Assembly: GCA_021772335.1 (NCBI GenBank)
Contig: JAJFMD010000008.1
Span: 124,001 to 188,000 of the forward strand
Length of the DNA stretch: 64,000 bases
Source of the DNA: Chlamydiota bacterium
GTDB lineage: Bacteria; Chlamydiota; Chlamydiia; Chlamydiales; Rhabdochlamydiaceae
Direction: 5' to 3'
Of this stretch, positions 62,331-64,000 are shown piece after piece. The notes beneath the pieces are model-generated. The model searched no databases. It had not been told where the DNA came from and worked only from the letters and a program-made list of their open reading frames with translations. The translations under genes were made by a program, and so were the position numbers. Numbering within the stretch: the first letter of the stretch is position 1; every line of letters begins with the position of its first letter.

Positions 62331-64000
62331 TTAAAACTGGCCGCCAAGGGAGAAGAAGAAACGTTTTTCTTCTGTTGGGGCAGGGTTAACAGGAATACCG
62401 TATCCAAGTGTGACGGGCATGCGGTTTCCAATATCGAATCGTATACCAGCTCCATAGCTCAAGCGGTAGTCTTTTAAAGTAAAAGTTTTTTCAGTTAAGC
62501 TACCTGCATCAACAAAAAAGAATAGGTCAAGAGGTCCAAAAACTTCTTGGAGATATTCAACAGAGAAAAGATTGTAGGAAATACCACCCTGAGGTTCCAT
62601 ATTGTTGAATTTAGGTCCAATACTGAAGGGCTTATAACCGCGAACACTGTTTTCGCCACCTAAGAAAAAACGCTCACTAATCGGGATTTCGCCGAACGTA
62701 TCGGTCGACCCCGCAGGGACAATAAATTTAAAGTCAAAGCGGTATTTCATAATCCCTTTGCGCCAGAGCTGAGTATAGTAGGTGTTGATATATCCAAAGC
62801 GCAAGAATGTAAAATCACCCAAAATACCTGCTGCTTCGGCTTCAATTAAGGAGCGATAACCGTTGTGTGGTTTGACAGCATTATCGGTTGAATCATAGTT
62901 CATGGTTAGGCCAATTGCCGAAATATTCCCTTTCATATCTTTGACAACTTTTCTGCGCTCGCCCGTTGTTGTGCATTTTTTGAAATCAATATTGTTGTAG
63001 CGTGCACGGTATTTAGTACCGAAAGTCCAAAACTGTGTTAATGGGTAGGATGCGTAAATCGAACCGCCAACTGTCGAGACGTCATAGGTTTCGGTAACGA
63101 TATCACTAAAGGTTTTTTGCACTTCAAAACCAAGGCGCCATAGAGTATCTCTGTAATAAGGATCCATCCATGAGAGGGAAATGCTACGCTGCTTTTCACC
63201 GACATTCACACGAAATTGTGCAAATTCGCCGCCACCGCGAAGGGCAGCAGGACCGCGTTTTAAAATATTTTCAAAACCGCGCCAGTTAAAGTTGCGTTCA
63301 GAAACACCAAGCACTCCAAATAAGCTGTCTTGTGTACTATAGCCAAAAGATAGATCGACACTGCCTGTTGTTGTCTCTTCTACTTCGATATAGACATCGC
63401 GATATGTTTCACCAAGTATATGATCTTCATGAGCTCGTACGGCGTAGACATTGACATTTTTAAAATAGCCAACATTTTCTAAACGCATCTGGGTTGCTTT
63501 GAGTTTAGCTGAGTCAAAGGTCTCTCCGGGAACTAGAAGAGATTCTCGCAGTATGACGCTGTTTTGCGTATAAATGTTACCGACGATGTGGATCAGACCA
63601 ATTTTATATTCTTGTCCTTCATCAATTGAATAAGCAACATTGTAGATCGGTTCATTTTCATCGAGAAAGGTTTCATATTGAACATTTGCATCGATATAAC
63701 CGAGTCTTCCATAGAGATCTTTAACATATTGAGAGGTTTGACGTAATTTATCGGGCGAATAAACATCTCCCGTACGTGCGATAAAACGGCTTTCGATGGT
63801 TTCGTCAGGAAAGAGCTTGTTCCCAACATATGTGATTTTGCCAAAGTGAAAGATGGGTCCCTTATCTGCTGTTAGGTACAATACAATACGGCCTTCTTTT
63901 TTCGACTCTTCAATTTTAATATTCACTTTTGCATCGGCATACCCGCGATTATGCAGGTAGTTGACGATGGTTAATTGGTCTTCATCGAGTGCATTTTCAT
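62331..64000 (-). CDS. bamA: Outer-membrane assembly factor BamA, 5' end outside window
   Basis: C-terminal part of BamA/Omp85. The reading frame is open to the right edge (codons continue above the GTG at 63926), so roughly 230-280 N-terminal residues are missing. Visible parts: the last POTRA domains (YNVAYSIDEGQEYKIGLIHI and neighbours), then the 16-strand barrel with the VRGY-type motif SVRGYKPF and the aromatic C-terminus ending GGQF. It inserts outer-membrane proteins with Bam partners. Upstream neighbour lies outside the window. Confidence 0.95.
   Translation of the reverse strand, partial: ENALDEDQLTIVNYLHNRGYADAKVNIKIEESKKEGRIVLYLTADKGPIFHFGKITYVGNKLFPDETIESRFIARTGDVYSPDKLRQTSQYVKDLYGRLGYIDANVQYETFLDENEPIYNVAYSIDEGQEYKIGLIHIVGNIYTQNSVILRESLLVPGETFDSAKLKATQMRLENVGYFKNVNVYAVRAHEDHILGETYRDVYIEVEETTTGSVDLSFGYSTQDSLFGVLGVSERNFNWRGFENILKRGPAALRGGGEFAQFRVNVGEKQRSISLSWMDPYYRDTLWRLGFEVQKTFSDIVTETYDVSTVGGSIYASYPLTQFWTFGTKYRARYNNIDFKKCTTTGERRKVVKDMKGNISAIGLTMNYDSTDNAVKPHNGYRSLIEAEAAGILGDFTFLRFGYINTYYTQLWRKGIMKYRFDFKFIVPAGSTDTFGEIPISERFFLGGENSVRGYKPFSIGPKFNNMEPQGGISYNLFSVEYLQEVFGPLDLFFFVDAGSLTEKTFTLKDYRLSYGAGIRFDIGNRMPVTLGYGIPVNPAPTEEKRFFFSLGGQF

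Overview
The window comes from a member of the phylum Chlamydiae, most likely an amoeba- or arthropod-associated lineage outside Chlamydiaceae. Three gene blocks match, from memory, the order in Chlamydia trachomatis: gmk / small ORF / metG / recD (CT030-CT033); HU-IHF / CT266-type protein / accA / msbA, followed here by a dnaQ-type exonuclease (CT267-CT264 region); and pdhABC / lpxD / ompH / bamA (CT247-CT241 region). Between them lies much accessory DNA absent from the reduced pathogenic chlamydiae: eukaryote-like effectors, secreted hydrolases, a toxin-antitoxin island and a small biosynthetic locus. DNA is AT-rich throughout, most strongly around 18-30 kb. Genus cannot be fixed from the sequence alone.

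Layout. 0-12.6 kb: yicC (cut by the window edge), gmk, a membrane-anchored class-3-lipase-like protein, a small protein in the rpoZ position, metG, a 1369-residue ankyrin protein ending in a U-box, and recD2. 12.6-15.6 kb: tRNA-Asn(GUU) followed by a roughly 2.9 kb island made of an AbiEi/AbiEii toxin-antitoxin operon with palindromic operators, an M48-type peptidase, and repeated copies of the tRNA 3' end and its terminator. 15.7-20.6 kb: aspartoacylase-like enzyme, MFS carrier, a possible papain-fold protein, an exported Ntn amidohydrolase and decayed gene starts. 20.6-29.7 kb: a compact locus with an MFS exporter, a glycosyltransferase, an AdmH-like MIO ammonia-lyase/aminomutase, an ATP-grasp ligase, an IolB-class III aminotransferase fusion and a seryl-tRNA synthetase. 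29.7-43.8 kb: a decayed antitoxin gene, exported carbonic anhydrase, S46 peptidase, hydrolase-like protein, aldo/keto reductase, superoxide dismutase, an NDH-2 fused to a cNMP-binding domain, ZIP transporter, a glycosyltransferase-like protein, a core-histone-fold protein, ogt, two AsmA-like paralogues and an F-box-like protein. 43.9-64 kb: groESL with a CIRCE-like site, ptsH, a DUF151 nuclease, rpiA, nif3, tyrS, HU/IHF, an L,D-transpeptidase, accA, msbA, dnaQ, a small lipoprotein, pdhABC, lpxD, ompH and bamA (cut by the right edge).

The most interesting system is the 21-29.7 kb locus. Two divergent transcription units leave an 80-bp intergenic region holding a strong sigma-70-type promoter with a palindrome between -35 and -10. 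One unit encodes the ATP-grasp enzyme, the MIO enzyme (4-bp overlap) and a glycosyltransferase; the other encodes the IolB-aminotransferase fusion and a SerRS six bases downstream. An MFS exporter converges on the glycosyltransferase with a 115-bp overlap. I infer a pathway for a small amide- or peptide-linked, possibly beta-amino-acid-containing metabolite; the product is unknown.

Other notable items are two candidate host-ubiquitin-pathway effectors (U-box and F-box), a bacterial core-histone-fold protein, the tRNA-Asn island with an isolated third operator, and a divergent small protein that may be RNA polymerase omega. I saw no CRISPR array, rRNA, insertion sequence or replication origin.
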